A DNA stretch of 64,000 nt, taken from NCBI GenBank assembly GCA_032622095.1, contig CP136064.1, forward strand, positions 108,798,004-108,862,003, given 5' to 3'. Shown one piece after another: positions 63,983-64,000 of this stretch (position 1 is its first letter; every line of letters starts with the position of its first letter). The notes under the pieces were generated by a model. It saw only the letters and a list, made by a program, of their open reading frames with translations, searched no databases and had not been told where the DNA came from. The translations under genes were made by a program, and so were the position numbers. This DNA comes from Siphonodentalium dalli. Lineage: Eukaryota; Mollusca; Scaphopoda; Gadilida; Siphonodentaliidae.

Positions 63983-64000
63983 GTATGTTAGCTGATTTTA

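Overview
The window is one long stretch of eukaryotic, AT-rich, intron-dominated DNA from an invertebrate. It is probably a lophotrochozoan and most likely a mollusc; this rests on the gene architecture, the large introns and the type of repeats, and no species marker is present. Its backbone is a single plus-strand gene: a homologue of unconventional myosin XVI (MYO16), an N-terminal ankyrin-repeat domain followed by a myosin motor. I place 21 coding exons between 4264 and 63982. They total 2,659 nt (about 886 codons) and lie in about 60 kb of genomic DNA, so coding sequence is only about 4% of the gene. Both ends of the gene lie outside the window.

Layout. 1-1527 (minus): a cysteine/histidine-rich ORF of a multicopy, probably mobile-element-borne invertebrate family, broken by one frameshift and running off the left edge. 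1748-1820: a possible extra 5' exon of the myosin gene. 4264-13362: six ankyrin exons. 17640-17787: an acidic linker exon. 19088-63982: fourteen exons that build the motor in the usual order, namely the N-terminal motor segment, P-loop (21281-21508), switch I (23294-23408), upper 50K region, switch II and relay (48549-48621), lower 50K region, and the start of the loop-2 region. Exon phases join without conflict everywhere except between 13362 and 17640, where a small exon appears to be missing from my model.

The introns are packed with mobile DNA. Family A is a ~205-bp hairpin MITE (nine copies). Family B and its relatives C, D and E have TTAACCCTTT ends and TTAA borders like piggyBac-type elements. 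Family F is long, palindromic and MULE-like. Family G is ~370 bp. There are also tRNA-derived SINEs, a pogo/Tigger-like element, a hAT-like 3.7-kb element carrying two AAGTGT-rich arrays, a 5.1-kb element with perfect 41-bp inverted termini, minisatellites and poly-G/C tracts. The clearest mobile-element find is a 962-bp Penelope-like relic at 57394-58355. It encodes a GIY-YIG endonuclease between inverted repeats, has a 12-bp target duplication, and is inserted inside a family B element. Several repeats lie within tens of bases of splice sites, and two different introns end in the same ~45-bp sequence.

All exon boundaries were read by eye from splice consensus, frame and similarity to the known myosin/ankyrin pattern. 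No search or alignment program was run.
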